Source: Budorcas taxicolor (lineage: Eukaryota > Chordata > Mammalia > Artiodactyla > Bovidae). Taken from it: a DNA stretch of 64,000 bases. The position numbers and the translations under genes were made by a program. The DNA is taken from positions 47,603,272 through 47,667,271 of the forward strand of contig NC_068910.1 of NCBI RefSeq assembly GCF_023091745.1, read 5' to 3'. Numbering within the stretch: position 1 is the first letter of the stretch; each line of letters begins with the position of its first letter. The notes under the pieces were generated by a model. That model saw nothing but the letters and a program-made list of their open reading frames with translations, was not told the origin of the DNA and did no database searches. Below, in pieces: positions 38,460-48,620 of the stretch.

Positions 38460-38660
38460 ATGTTTGTGGCTTTTTATATTTATTTTTATTTATTTGTTTG
38501 GCTGCACCAGGTCTTAGCTCTGGCACACGGGATCTTTAATTGTGGCATGCAGGGTCTTTAGCTGTGGCATGTAGGATCTAGTTCCCTGACCAGGGATCGA
38601 ATCCAGGACTGCTGCATTGGGAGCACGGGGTCTTAACCACTGGACCACCAACAGAGTCCC
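38460..38660 (-). mobile_element. Second CHR-type SINE
   Basis: TTTGGCTGCACCAGGTCTTAG, CCCTGACCAGGGATCGAA and GGTCTTAACCACTGGACCACC match a CHR subfamily. It lies immediately next to the previous one, same orientation. Confidence 0.8.
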
Positions 38661-38884
38661 TGTTAATTGTTTTAATTTTTAATACATCATTTTATTAAAG
38701 GATGGACACAAATAGTCCTCTATGCACTTCTCCCTTCCACCTTCAATCCTCCAGGTAAACATGGAGTTCTTCTGAGAGCATCTTTTTTTTATAAATGAAG
38801 TATAATAGATTTACACTGTTGTATTCATTTCAGGTGTATAGCAGAGTGATTCAGTTATACAGACATATACACACACACAAATAT

Positions 38885-39097
38885 GAAAGTGAAGTGAAGT
38901 CGCTCAGTCGTGTCCGATTCTTTGTGACCCCATAGACTGTAACCTACCAGGCTCCTCTGTCCATGGGATTTTCCAGGCAATAATACTGGAATGGATTGCC
39001 ATTTCCTTCTCTAGGGGATCTTCCCAACCTAGGGCTCAAACCCAGGTCTCCCACATTGTAGACAGACGCTTTACCATCTGAGCCACCAGGGAAGTCA
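38885..39097 (-). mobile_element. Bov-tA SINE nested in L1
   Basis: The reverse complement shows the complete head (GACTTCCCTGGTGGCTCAGA) and Bov-A body. A short CAAATAT flank occurs at both ends. Confidence 0.88.
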
Positions 39098-39170
39098 AAT
39101 ATATATATTTTATATATATATATATATATATATTCATACACACAGACATATATATATATATATATATATT
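39098..39170. repeat. (TA)n microsatellite
   Basis: Two AT-dinucleotide blocks are separated by a CATACACACAGACA spacer. Confidence 0.92.
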
Positions 39171-39390
39171 CCTTTTCAGATTCTTTTCCATTATAGGTTA
39201 TGACAGGTATTGAATATAGTTCCCTCAGCTATACAGTAGTAGGTCCTTGCTATTTATCTATTTTATATATAGTAGTATGTATCTGTTAATCCTAAATTCC
39301 TAATTTATCTTCCCTCACAGTTTCCCTTTTGGTAACTGTAAGTTTGGGTTTTTACATCTGTGAGTCTTATTTCCGTGTACATAAAATTTT

Positions 39391-42335
39391 AAACACAAAA
39401 TAAGACTACACATTCTGACAGGCACACACTTAGCCTCAGTGTTACAGCTGTATGGACTCAGCTCCAAATCCCCATCCTTCACTGTGTGGATTTCCCCCTC
39501 ACTCAGCAGAGAAGTTTCTATTTATGGCAATCCCATACTTGGATTCAAGAAGCTACTACAAGAAGCTCTAACAAGAAGTTACAACCTGCTATACCAGGGG
39601 CCAGAGAGGGCAGGAGAATTATGCAAGACTCCTCTCACCCTGCAGAGGGTACAACTCAGTGAGGGAAGCTGTCTGAGAGACTGGCTCTCAGTCCTCACTC
39701 TGGCTCACACAGTGTGAAGGCTGAAGAGTCTTCGCAATAAAATGGGAACATCACTCTCCTCCTGTTTGGGACAGTAAGTGAATACATACACAGTGTCCAG
39801 CATACGCAAACACTCAACATCTCAGCAATCAAAGGCACAGCAGGCATCCCATGAACAAGGTCTTCTGAGTAGAGTCTCAGTCACACGGATGGTGAAAAGG
39901 CAGTGGATGGGAGGAGGGTGCTAAACGGGTCTCCCTAGCCCTCTCTGCAGCTGGACCCAACGCGCCCAGCCCCAGGGGGTTCCCCTGTGACTTGGCCCCT
40001 CCCTGTGGAACACGGGGCACTTTTTCTAGCAGCAGTTTGGTTACATTCAGGCCTATTGATTCTTCCGAGCTCGCCATAGACAGTGCTCTGTCAAGAGAGC
40101 TATCTGACTCAAGATAAAGAACTCCTTATCTCACACCCTTGGAAGAATTCTGGGGTGAAATGAGACCAAAAGCATCACAACGCACCTAAGTTAGCTTTCT
40201 GGTTGACCCCTTTAGAATTCCAAGGACATACTGCAGCTTCATAGTATTGAAGAGAAGGCAATAGTGTCTCAGGTCCACTCACTTCCAACACATAGCTGCC
40301 TCTAACCCACAAGTCACCCTTCTCAAAAGCTGGGAAGGAGTCTACTCAGAGACTTAGTAACAGGCACCAGAGAGGAGGCCTGTCTGCCAGACACAGGAAA
40401 AACCACAGTGTTTGTAAGTCACTTTTGGAGATCCTGAGGAATTTTATTCCTGGGACTCCTTCCCGAGGATTTCGGAAAGGATGGTGGGTATGTCAGTTAC
40501 CCCGCCAATGTGGCGCCACCATGCGGCAACAGCACAAACAGCTCCTGATTCATTCACCAAATTTTAACTTTGAGGAATTCAAAATACTTCTATTTTCATA
40601 TGTCAAATGAATTCACTCATATCTTTTCTTCATTCATATTTTATTATCACTATTTTGGATTTGCATTAGTCAGATACGCTCTGTGAATAAACCGTCCTCA
40701 GCGTCAGCACTGTTATATGTGGGGTTGGGATTGTTACATCACCCAAGAACTGATAATCAGATTGTCCCGGGACAACCAGATCAGATTCCACCCAGATCTT
40801 AACACCAAATTCTTCCTTCGAGTTTTTTGGACTAGCTTAGGTATAATTACCTTTGGTTTGCATATATTAAAAAAAAAAAGGAGGTGAAAACCATTGAGCG
40901 GTTTTGAAACTAAAATGATGGCTTTGCAACTAAAATGATAAATAATAATAGGAATAAAAAACAAAACTGATCCGACAAACCTAAGCAGGATGGTGGTTTA
41001 CCTTCAGGGGAAGGGGACTGATAGTTTCTGCAGGGGATAATCTGGAAGCTGGGAATATTCTAGGTCTTAATCTGGGCACTTGTTACACAGGCGTGTTCAG
41101 TTTGTGAAAATCTTCAGATCTGTGCAGTTTTCTGAGATGATAGTATCCCAGAAAGGTCTGACCATTCAGTCCACTCTCCCTACCTTGCCTTTGAGACAAA
41201 CACAATAATAACCAGGAAGGCAAAATGAGGGGCATGCCTAGTTCTCCACAAGGCGCTTCAGTCTGTGTATGAATTGCTGTAAGGGCCATGGCCGCAGACG
41301 AGCTCTCCTTCTGTCCCTCTGGACAGGGAGGAAGGAGACAGGACACAATCGATACCACTGTTAGCTTAAATTGCTGAGGGTGGTTAACAGTTGACTTTTT
41401 CAGATCCTGGAGCAGACCATTCCCCCTCCGCCTCCACACACAACACCTAGACCACGAAGAGACTCCTGCCACGGAGATGGACGCCATCTCCACAGAAACA
41501 GCCCCCCGCCCTCACACACATGCTTCGCCCCACCCCCAGACTCAACTCCCAACTCCAGACATATCCCCCAGACCCACAGAGGGCAGCCAGCTTTCAGCCC
41601 ATAGAGACGAACCACAGATGAGGTGGATGGGGCTGGGGAGGGAGGGGGGGATGGAGGTTGGCTAATGAGGCAAGAGGGGGCTGTCCATGGCCAGACAAGG
41701 AATTAGCAACAGGAAGATGGAAAGTAGTATTTTCAAAGTCTTAAACTGAATTTGTCAGGAAACAAGGATTTTTAGACCTATGAATACAGTCCCAAAGTCG
41801 CTGGGAAATGTATTTAAATCGCCCCCATTTCCATCTACAGCTCAGACCCTCTTGGACTTTTACTTTCACATCTATCAGGTACCCTGAACCCCAGCGGCTT
41901 TGGGAAGTGGGGGGCAGAGTTATTCCATTGTATAGAATTTAAAAGTTGAGGCTCCAAGATGTTTGTCAGATATCACAAAGCTACCCTACGTGGTCATCTT
42001 ATCCCTGAGATGGGGCAAGGGAGACTGAGTTGGAGGGACAGGGTGATAATGTCGACAGAAGGGGTGACCCTCTCCCGGACCCAAAGCTCTGAGAACCGCC
42101 CACACAGCCCCACCAGAGCTGTGTAGCGATATTTACATACATTCTGAGACTAGGCTCCGCCTTCCCCTGGGAAAGTGGGAAACATCCAGATCAAGGGGTA
42201 GGGAGTGAAGCGAGCAGAAATAATCCAGACGTAAAGCATTTTCTAAGAGCAGACGGGAGCCGAGCACAGAGCCTGCAGCTTCTGTTAGGAAGTCCCGGGA
42301 CCCACACTGGTGTGTGCAGTTCGAGTCTCTTAGAT
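39391..42335. other. Unassigned intron 1 sequence near the promoter
   Basis: Few young repeats. A fragmentary MIR may lie near 39720-39830 and another near 41925-42000. C-rich tract at 41500-41580. Proximity to the CpG island makes regulatory elements plausible but none is demonstrated. Confidence 0.4.
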
Positions 42336-42839
42336 ACTTACCCTGGGGATAGGGTTTATTTGGGAGAAGGAAACGGAACAGGGCTGACCCTAGCAGGGGA
42401 ATTTTCAGGCACCCAGCAAATTCCGCTACTGCGGGGTCGGGGGTCGTAAGTAAATTAAGTTATGGGGAACGGAGGGGATGCTGCTAATGCTGCAGGTCCC
42501 TGGGTTTCCAACACGGGACCGCTCTGCCTCCTCGGCTACCTCCTAACCTCTGAAGGATACCTTAGAATTGGCTCCTGACTTCTCCAAAAGCAGCGGAGTT
42601 GGAGGGGAGGGAGCAGGAAGGAGAAGGGGGTGGGGAGTGAAGCTGAAGTGAGCACCCCCAGACCTGCAACAGCCAACCCTCCCCAAGCAGTCCGAGAACC
42701 CTGCCAGACTCCTATCGACTCTGGTTCTTAGACTGTGCACTGGCCATGACCTTGAGCAAGTCCCCGATTAGTCCCATTTTACAGAAATTAAGAGTGGGAA
42801 GAATCAAGTCGGCCACGCTGGGCTGCTCCCGGCACTTAC

Positions 42840-43450
42840 CTGATGGTTTAAGGAGCGTAGTGGGTGAGCGGTGAACCGCAGCCCAAGAGCTACGTGGCCA
42901 GTGGAATCGCAAACCTCGAAGGAAATGCAGAGCTGAGCTCCGACCCGGCAGCAGGAAAAAGGTGGTCCCGATTCTGTGACGACCCCCTAGCAAGTTTGAT
43001 GGCCCCCCATGCCCCTCCGCAGAGGTTGACTGGCCGTGCCCGGGGGCCCTGGCTCAGGACACCCACGGGGTGTACTACGGGGACATGAGAAACACCTCCA
43101 TACACCCACCCCCGAAGTTGCGGCAACAGAAGGAGCAGAATGGTGCAAAGCTGCCAGAGAGGAGGGGACGGTACTCACACGGGGTGGCCGGGCTAGAGTA
43201 GGTACGTGACCGGGGTCATCGATGGCCTCCGGGCTCAGGCCACGGCGCTTTGGGATGCCTGGGGCACCTGCCGCAGCGCACCGCGTGGATTAGGAAGCTG
43301 CGAGCAGCTCGGCAGGGGCGCGGGTCTGTCGGCGTGGCAGATCTGAGCTGCAGCGCCGCCGCGGGGGCTCGGCCGCCAGAACCGCAGCCGCAGCACGAGC
43401 CCAGAGCAGGGGCGGGAGGCGTGAGCGCAGCGGCGGTAGCGGGTGCGAGG
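42840..43450 (-). other. MYRIP: Predicted non-coding MYRIP exon 1 (start approximate)
   Basis: The 3' end is set by the sense sequence ATCAG followed by GTAAGT, with the last exon base at 42840; this is a full-consensus donor. The 5' end is only estimated from the CCAAT position. Other donors in reach are a GTGAGT at about 43177-43172 and a strong GTAAGTAT at 42341-42336, so alternative ends of exon 1 are plausible. No protein-coding start is expected here, because the MYRIP ATG is in the downstream exon with a stop just before it. Confidence 0.5.
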
Positions 43451-43525
43451 GAGGCGCCCGCGCTGCAGGCAGCGAGGGCCAGCGGGGCCGCAGCCCCAGC
43501 CGACACCTGCTGGCCGGGCCGATAG

Positions 43526-43530
43526 CCAAT
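43526..43530 (+). promoter_or_regulatory. CCAAT box (NF-Y-type)
   Basis: CCAAT within AGCCAATCAGAG is a textbook NF-Y core with its preferred flanks, in the middle of the CpG island. NF-Y acts in either orientation. Usual spacing (60-100 bp) would put a minus-strand start near 43430-43470. Confidence 0.6.
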
Positions 43531-43664
43531 CAGAGGCGCCGGGAGCGGGGCGCGTGCGGGGCACCAGGCGGGAGGGGGCGCGTGCTCGCGCCTGCGCCGG
43601 GCCGGGGTGCCTGCCCAGCGGGCTGCTCAGGCCCTCCTCCCTGCACGCAGGCGGCACGCGCCGG

Positions 43665-43697
43665 AGGGGCGGGGCGGGGCGCAGCAGGAGGCGGGGC
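43665..43697 (+). promoter_or_regulatory. Clustered GC boxes (Sp1/KLF-type)
   Basis: Overlapping GGGGCGGGG motifs at 43665-43682 are followed by a GCGGGGC motif near 43691. They lie 135-170 bp above the CCAAT box relative to a minus-strand transcript, a typical CpG-island promoter layout. Confidence 0.55.
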
Positions 43698-43960
43698 TCG
43701 GGTTGCGCTGGGGTCGGAGCCGCGTGCCCCTCGCTCACCAGCTCAGTGCGGTGTTGGGGCCTCGGCCACAGAGTTCCCAGACAGACCCCAGGTCATTCCC
43801 AACCGTGAAGTAAGAGTTTTCCTGCCCCTACAGCCCGGGCGACCAGAGCCTCCCTGACCTCCGAGTGACTGGTCACCCGAATCCCGGCCCGGCGTGGCTT
43901 CCAGAGTGTGGGCGCCCTCCCTTCCCAGCCTCACCGAAGCCGGCGGGTCCCCAAAGACAG

Positions 43961-45030
43961 CTCTTCCTCACTTCACAGTGCCCGGGTATTGAAAGTCACC
44001 GTGGTGACCCATCCCCTGGTCTGGGTTCCTTTCGTTTTTTCCTGAATTTACTGCGCTAGCGACGCTCCTTCGTTCAACACGCATTAACTGGTCTGACGCT
44101 TGGCACTCTGAGCCAAGGCTTTTGCGTTCCCAAATGCCCCAAAGCCCGATTGCTGCCAGTGAGGACTGCATTTGGGCTCTTGCCTGGAGTTCCAGATGCT
44201 GGAAGAAAGACTGGGAGTTGAAAGGTTCCCCTCCAGGCCAGGGCTTCGTTGCTTTTGCATCCATTAGGGCACAGGACCCGGAATCTTTCTAAGACGGACT
44301 GCCTCAGCGCCAACAACTCGGCTGTTACATTATGAATTTTCGCTGCAGGACGGAAGTCGCAGCGAAAGACCTTTATTCTGACAAAGTAGAATAAAGCTAC
44401 ATGGGTGATTCCTAAAACCTTGGGAATCTTTTCTCAGGACCATGGATTGAGCCTCTTCTCTCTGTAAATTTGCGCAGTAGAAACGGACGGCTCATTTGCT
44501 GACCTGTGTGCAGCAGCCCCCCCAAAACACCTGTAAGAAGGGAACTTGGAAGGTAAAGGAGTTGTTTTCTCTAAAGATCTGGTTTCCTCTCTCAAACCGA
44601 TTTTATTTACCCACAAACTAGTAAAATGAAAGAAAGTTTGTGTTTTGTTTCTGTTTTATTTACATTCAATTTTAATTTTACGTATCTGTTCTTAATTAGC
44701 ATTGGCAGTGGTACGAAAATTTAATGGTGCAAATGAATACAAAGTTAACAAGGGTGATCTCTCTGTCACCCTTATCCCCCAGCCTCTCAGTTTCTCTTCC
44801 TGGCGGCAGCCATTGCTGTCTCCTCCCTGAGTACCCTCCTAGAGAGAATCTACAACCAAATGAATTTCTCTAATGTTCTTATTTTTGCCTATTGTTATAT
44901 AAAATGGTAGGTCTAACTACAGGTGAAGATGAATTCAGGAGCTCTCAAGTGATGTCAGAAGTAGAACTGGAATCTCAGCCCCTACTCTTAATTCCTCTCT
45001 CCCTCCTCCTTTTCTCTCTGCTTTCCACTG
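43961..45030. other. Upstream flank of the CpG island
   Basis: GC content falls away here. 44640-44930 resembles an old L1-type repeat. No exon recognised. Confidence 0.4.
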
Positions 45031-45068
45031 TGGGCTTCATTTTTTTTTTTTCTCATGGTAAAGACTGC

Positions 45069-45074
45069 TTTATT
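45069..45074 (-). terminator. COX7A2: Poly(A) signal of the COX7A2 retrocopy
   Basis: TTTATT on plus is AATAAA in sense, 17 nt before the A tail. The spacing is normal for a copied mature mRNA. Confidence 0.8.
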
Positions 45075-45197
45075 GGTGGCAGCTAATACAAGTCAATAAA
45101 TATTGATCCCCAAAGAACTCAGTTATGTATCAGATTACTGGTCCACAGAGAGCTGAATGGAATTGAACCAACTGATTGCTGGCAGGATAAACTGAAG

Positions 45198-45449
45198 TCA
45201 ATCCTGCTTCTTGGGAAATGAAGCCACAGCCAGTTCATACATGGCATATGCCGTTCCACCAACTGTAAGAATCATGGTGGCTCTACACAGGAGGGCATCA
45301 GCTATCCCACCCTTCAGATGCACTGGAATTCCATTATCCTCCTGAAACAGCTTTTGTTTCTCTGGAACCTTATTTTCAAACTGCCTGCGTGAAGCAATAC
45401 TTATGGTCCTCTTAGCAATCTGACGGAGAGCCAGAAGATTCCGCAGCAT
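45198..45449 (-). CDS. COX7A2: Intact open frame of COX7A2 retrocopy, 83 aa
   Basis: The frame starts MLRNLLALRQIAKRTIS and ends VASFPKKQD, the full length expected of cytochrome c oxidase subunit 7A2, a small inner-membrane subunit of complex IV in mitochondria. A basic, arginine-rich presequence occupies roughly residues 1-23. The mature part begins near FENKVPEKQ, and a single membrane helix spans roughly 57-78 (ATMILTVGGTAYAMYELAV). From memory of the cattle parent, differences include Ile-Ala in RTISIASRR and Cys where ALLYRAT is usual. There is no stop or frameshift. Whether it is transcribed is unknown; the copied 5'UTR includes a GGTTCCGGTTCC ETS-like sequence but no proven promoter. 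Confidence 0.85.
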   Translation of the reverse strand: MLRNLLALRQIAKRTISIASRRQFENKVPEKQKLFQEDNGIPVHLKGGIADALLCRATMILTVGGTAYAMYELAVASFPKKQD

Positions 45450-45547
45450 CTTGGCTCAGTTACTGCCCACCAACCGCGGCAGCTGACCACCAACAACGAG
45501 AACGCCCCACGCTGGAACCGGAACTACCTTCTCTGGGCTTCATTTTT

Positions 45548-46259
45548 AAGCTGACTTGCTCCATGGTGGCCCTGGACAGCTTCAGTCTTCTCTTCTCAGT
45601 GATCAGAATTCAAGAAGGAGGCAGTCTTTTCTTTCCCAGAATGCACATTAAACCACCCACGAAGACTTATTTGCCCTGTTTAAGTCATGCTTTACCCCTT
45701 GAATAGTCTGGGACTTGGATATTCTGCTTGTTTGCCTGGGGGATTCTGACTGTTGGCAGAGACAATGAGATGGACATTGTGTTGGGAGTAAATTTGCCCG
45801 TATGTTTGCAGGTGGTTCATGACTGGTCACTGGTCAGCCACATGTTAATACTCATGTTCATTTATGTGCAGACATTGTGAAGACCTCTGCTTCTGCAGCT
45901 GGATCCCAGGCCAGCAGGGTAAAGTTTAGCATGTAGAATGTGAAAGCATTACTCTCCACATATGGCCTGCCAGTGGCTGTGTCATGACAGAATGGGGGCT
46001 GGCTTCAGAGGTTATTTGACGTCATACAAGTGTTTGCAAAACTGACCTAATATGTAAATCCACCTCTTTACAGACTGTTTCAGAATCAAGGTCCTAACGT
46101 CTTCCCTAAGTTATAAACATTTTAAAAGAAAGATAAATAAGTAGGGAATAGTTCAGTGATTTGGTTAAGGTCACAAATAAAACAGGAAGAAAATACGGAT
46201 GGATATCCAGAGACATTATGAGTGAGAAAGAGCCCCAATTCCCTATCTGTCGCCCTTTG
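45548..46259. other. Unassigned intergenic sequence
   Basis: Nothing recognised after the right-hand target duplication of the COX7A2 retrocopy. Confidence 0.4.
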
Positions 46260-46667
46260 GGGCTTCCCTGGTGGCTCAGACGGTAAAGAGTGAAAGTTGC
46301 TCAGTCATGTCCGACTCTTCGTGACTCCGTGGACTATACAGTCGATGGAATTCTCCAGGCTAGGATACTGGAGTGGGTAGCCTTTCCCTTCTCCAGGAGA
46401 TCTTTCCAACCGAGGGATCAAACCCAGGTCTCCCACATTGCAGGCGAATTCTTTACCAGCTGAGCCACAAGGGAAGCAATCTGCTCACAATTCCAGGAGA
46501 CCCAGGTTCGATCCCTGGGCCAGGAATATCGCCTGGAAAAGGGAAGAGCAACCCACTCCAGTATTCTTGCCTGGAGAGTTCCATCGACAGAGGAGCCTGG
46601 TGGACTACAGTCCGTGGAGAGGCGAAGAGTTGGACAGGACTGAGCGACTAACGCTTCACTTTCAGGT
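46260..46667. mobile_element. Bov-tA split by an opposite-strand Bov-tA
   Basis: A plus-strand Bov-tA head (46260-46290, GGCTTCCCTGGTGGCTCAG) is interrupted by a near-complete minus-strand Bov-tA (46291-46478). The plus element resumes at AATCTGC (46479-46667). No clear target duplication is visible at the inner junctions. Confidence 0.85.
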
Positions 46668-47594
46668 CAGAAACAGGCATGGCTTTAGTTCTTCACCAGA
46701 GCAGAGCTCTTGTTGATCTTTTAAAAGCACTCCCCAGGGAAGGTTTGGCATTTGAAGATGATTTGGCTAACAGTGAACTGATAAAAAGATGACCTGAAAT
46801 ACTACCTCCTTGATGAGTCCATCCTGAGCTGTCATCCAGCAAAACTTTTACCAGCAAACTTTCCACCAATGTCTATCTCTTCTTTTGCCCCTCACGGCTC
46901 AGCAGCCATGCTTGCTTTTCCATTTTCTGCATGATCTTGACCACTGTAAGAGTTTTAATGGATCCTTCCTTTATCAAGATCTCATTGACTTTTGTGCAAA
47001 GGAAATGTGTTGCATCTTCTTTTAAAATGTGTATCAGACCTTAGCCACAAGATTGATGAGTTTATACTGGCAGGAAAGGACATATCTCAGGAAGATTCTG
47101 GGTAGAATTAAAAGAATCCCAAGACCAGGGTGCCAGTCTGACCTTACCATTTGCTGTCTGTGAGCTTCGGCAAGTTACTTAACTGTTGAATCCCAGATAG
47201 AGTGTAATCCTCTCCAGTGCCCTTAATTGTTATTAATTGATATAAGATTGTTATTAATTGACACAGTGTATATGAAATTGCACATGATGAGATTTAATAT
47301 ATGTTAGTTATCTAAAAGTTGTAATTATTAAGCTGGGTAAAAATTAGCTTGTAAGGGAAATTTCTATGCTGTTTTGTGGCATTCTCTGGCATAGAAATGG
47401 AGAGCCCTTCACCTACTACTACCCTATCAGCCAAAGCATGCTATCTGATTTTCCAAAAAATGTATCTCTCCCTCTTCAGTGCCACTTAGCCCTTGTTAGG
47501 TAATACTAGTTATCTGGATATATCTCCAGTCTTCCCAACTAGACTGGAAATGCATTGAGATTGGGACCATGTCACATCTTTGTTTCCTCTGGGT
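46668..47594. other. Mostly unassigned intergenic sequence
   Basis: Contains a short MIR core (47125-47205). The remainder is unassigned. Confidence 0.4.
47125..47205 (+). mobile_element. MIR SINE remnant
   Basis: CTGTGAGCTTCGGCAAGTTACTTAACTG matches the MIR core in plus orientation. Confidence 0.6.
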
Positions 47595-47832
47595 ACCTGG
47601 AACATTTGACACATAACATTTGACAAAGGACTTGTATCTGGAATATGTAAAGAGCTCTCAACATTTGGCAATATAAACCTGCAAATAATCCAATTTTAAA
47701 ATGGGCAAAAGACATCAAGATATTAGTATATGTAGTTGGCAAATAAGCACATGAAGAGATGCTTGACATCATTAGCAATTAGGAAACTGTAAAGTAGAGC
47801 TGTATAAGATATCACTACATACCTATCAGAAT

Positions 47833-48134
47833 AGTGAAAGTGAAAGTTACTCAGTCGTGTCCGACTCTTTGCATAGTCCATGGAATTCACCAGGCCAGAA
47901 TACCGGAGTGGGCAGCCTTTCCCGTCTCCAGGAGATCTTCCCAACCCAGGGATCAAACCCAGGTCTCCCACATTGCAGGCGGATTCTTTACCAGCTGAGC
48001 CATAAGGGAAGCCCAAGAATACTGGAGTGGGTAGCCTATCCGTTCTCCAGCAGATCTTCCCAACCCAGGAATCAAATTAGAGTCTCCCACATTGCAGGCG
48101 GATTCTTTACCAACTGAGCGATGAGGGAAGCCCC
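47833..48134 (-). mobile_element. Bov-tA SINE with duplicated head
   Basis: ACCTATCAGAAT is duplicated exactly at 47821-47832 and 48135-48146. Between them is a minus-strand Bov-tA whose tRNA-like head and following spacer occur twice, 47900-48015 and again at 48015-48134. Both copies lie inside a single duplication pair. Confidence 0.88.
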
Positions 48135-48288
48135 ACCTATCAGAATGGGTAAGATTAAAAAACAGTGACACCTAATGCTGGGGGAAAAGACAGAGAAATC
48201 GTATCACTTAGGCACTGCTGGTTGGAATGTAAAATGGCGCAACCACTCTGGAAAAGAGTTTGGCTATTTGTTTTAAAACTAAAATCAG

Positions 48289-48523
48289 TGGAGGAGGAAA
48301 TGGCAACCCACTCTAGTATTCTTGCCTGGGAAATCCCATGGACAGAGGAGCCAGGTGGGCATCAGTCCATGGAGTCACAGAGAGTCAGACCTGACTAAGC
48401 ACCCGTGCACACACACAGCCAACTTAATCTTGGGGCAGAGCCCCCGTTGCCTGCTGGCTTGCATCTCTCACAACCATCCTATATTAATAAATCTACATCT
48501 TGCCTATCAAAGAAAAAACTAAC
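48289..48523 (+). mobile_element. Bov-A SINE plus non-SINE 3' segment, one insertion
   Basis: CTAAAATCAG repeats at 48279-48288 and 48524-48533. The insert begins as Bov-A (to about 48420), then continues with about 90 bp that is not SINE, containing AATAAA (48486-48491) and an A-rich tail about 18 nt later (48509-48518). The 3' part reads like the polyadenylation region of a ruminant LTR. Confidence 0.7.
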
Positions 48524-48620
48524 CTAAAATCAGACCTATCATAGAACCCAGTACCTTCACCTTGGGCATGTATCCTAGAGAAGTGAAAACTTATATTTAC
48601 ACAGAAGTTTACACAAACCA

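Larger units (their letters stand above)
38785..39390 (-). mobile_element. L1 3' end, split by a Bov-tA and a TA satellite
   Basis: Antisense L1 3' sequence at 38785-38880 resumes at about 39165-39390 (TTCCATTATAGGTTATGACAGG). A SINE and (TA)n lie between. Confidence 0.75.
13724..42839 (-). other. MYRIP: Predicted MYRIP intron 1 (about 29 kb)
   Basis: This is inferred from the strong donor at the edge of the CpG island (GTAAGT at 42839-42834) and the acceptor before the coding exon (13725-13724). Most of the interval is repeats: L1 fragments on both strands, BovB, Bov-tA, Bov-A2 and CHR SINEs, a class III retrovirus pol fragment, and an ancient multi-kilobase repeat. I recognised no other coding exon inside it. 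The link between these two exons is inference; unseen alternative 5' exons could lie within. Confidence 0.55.
42900..43960 (-). promoter_or_regulatory. MYRIP: CpG island, probable MYRIP promoter
   Basis: This is the only strongly GC-rich, CpG-dense stretch in the window, densest at about 43240-43740. It contains a consensus CCAAT element in the AGCCAATCAGAG context at 43526-43530 and a run of GC boxes at 43665-43682, with another near 43690. For a minus-strand transcript these lie in the usual order: GC boxes farther upstream, then CCAAT, then a start expected some tens of bases lower, about 43.40-43.47 kb. No TATA box is seen. The island sits upstream of the MYRIP coding exon on the same strand and next to a consensus donor, so it most likely drives MYRIP. 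Plus-strand (divergent) transcription is also possible. Confidence 0.75.
45045..45533 (-). pseudogene. COX7A2: COX7A2 processed retrocopy (full-length insert)
   Basis: A reverse-transcribed COX7A2 mRNA is inserted on the minus strand. It carries an 83-nt 5'UTR (45450-45533), the complete coding frame without introns, a 3'UTR, an AATAAA signal (45069-45074 on the complement) and a short A tail (poly-T on plus, up to 45051). Perfect 14-bp target-site duplications, TGGGCTTCATTTTT, flank it at 45031-45044 and 45534-45547. The integration site reads TT/AAAA in the sense of the insert, the L1 endonuclease preference. It lies about 1.1 kb beyond the edge of the MYRIP CpG island. It is called a pseudogene because it is a processed copy; the frame itself is intact. 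Confidence 0.9.
47595..48620 (+). mobile_element. L1 3' region with two nested SINE insertions
   Basis: L1 text is in three pieces: 47595-47832 (GACTTGTATCTGGAATATG), 48135-48288 (GGTTGGAATGTAAAATGGCGCAACC) and 48524-48620 (TTGGGCATGTATCC). The gaps are occupied by SINEs, each with its own target duplication. Confidence 0.8.

Noticed and set aside
43216..43934. Several long overlapping open frames on both strands (up to 167 codons)
   Set aside because: They lie in the CpG island, where stop codons are rare. Composition is proline/alanine/arginine-rich in every frame, with no recognisable domain; the island is better explained as a promoter.
46800..46990. Minus-strand stretch that looked like a fragment of a coding sequence
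   Set aside because: No frame gives a protein I recognise and no tail or duplication was seen; left unassigned.
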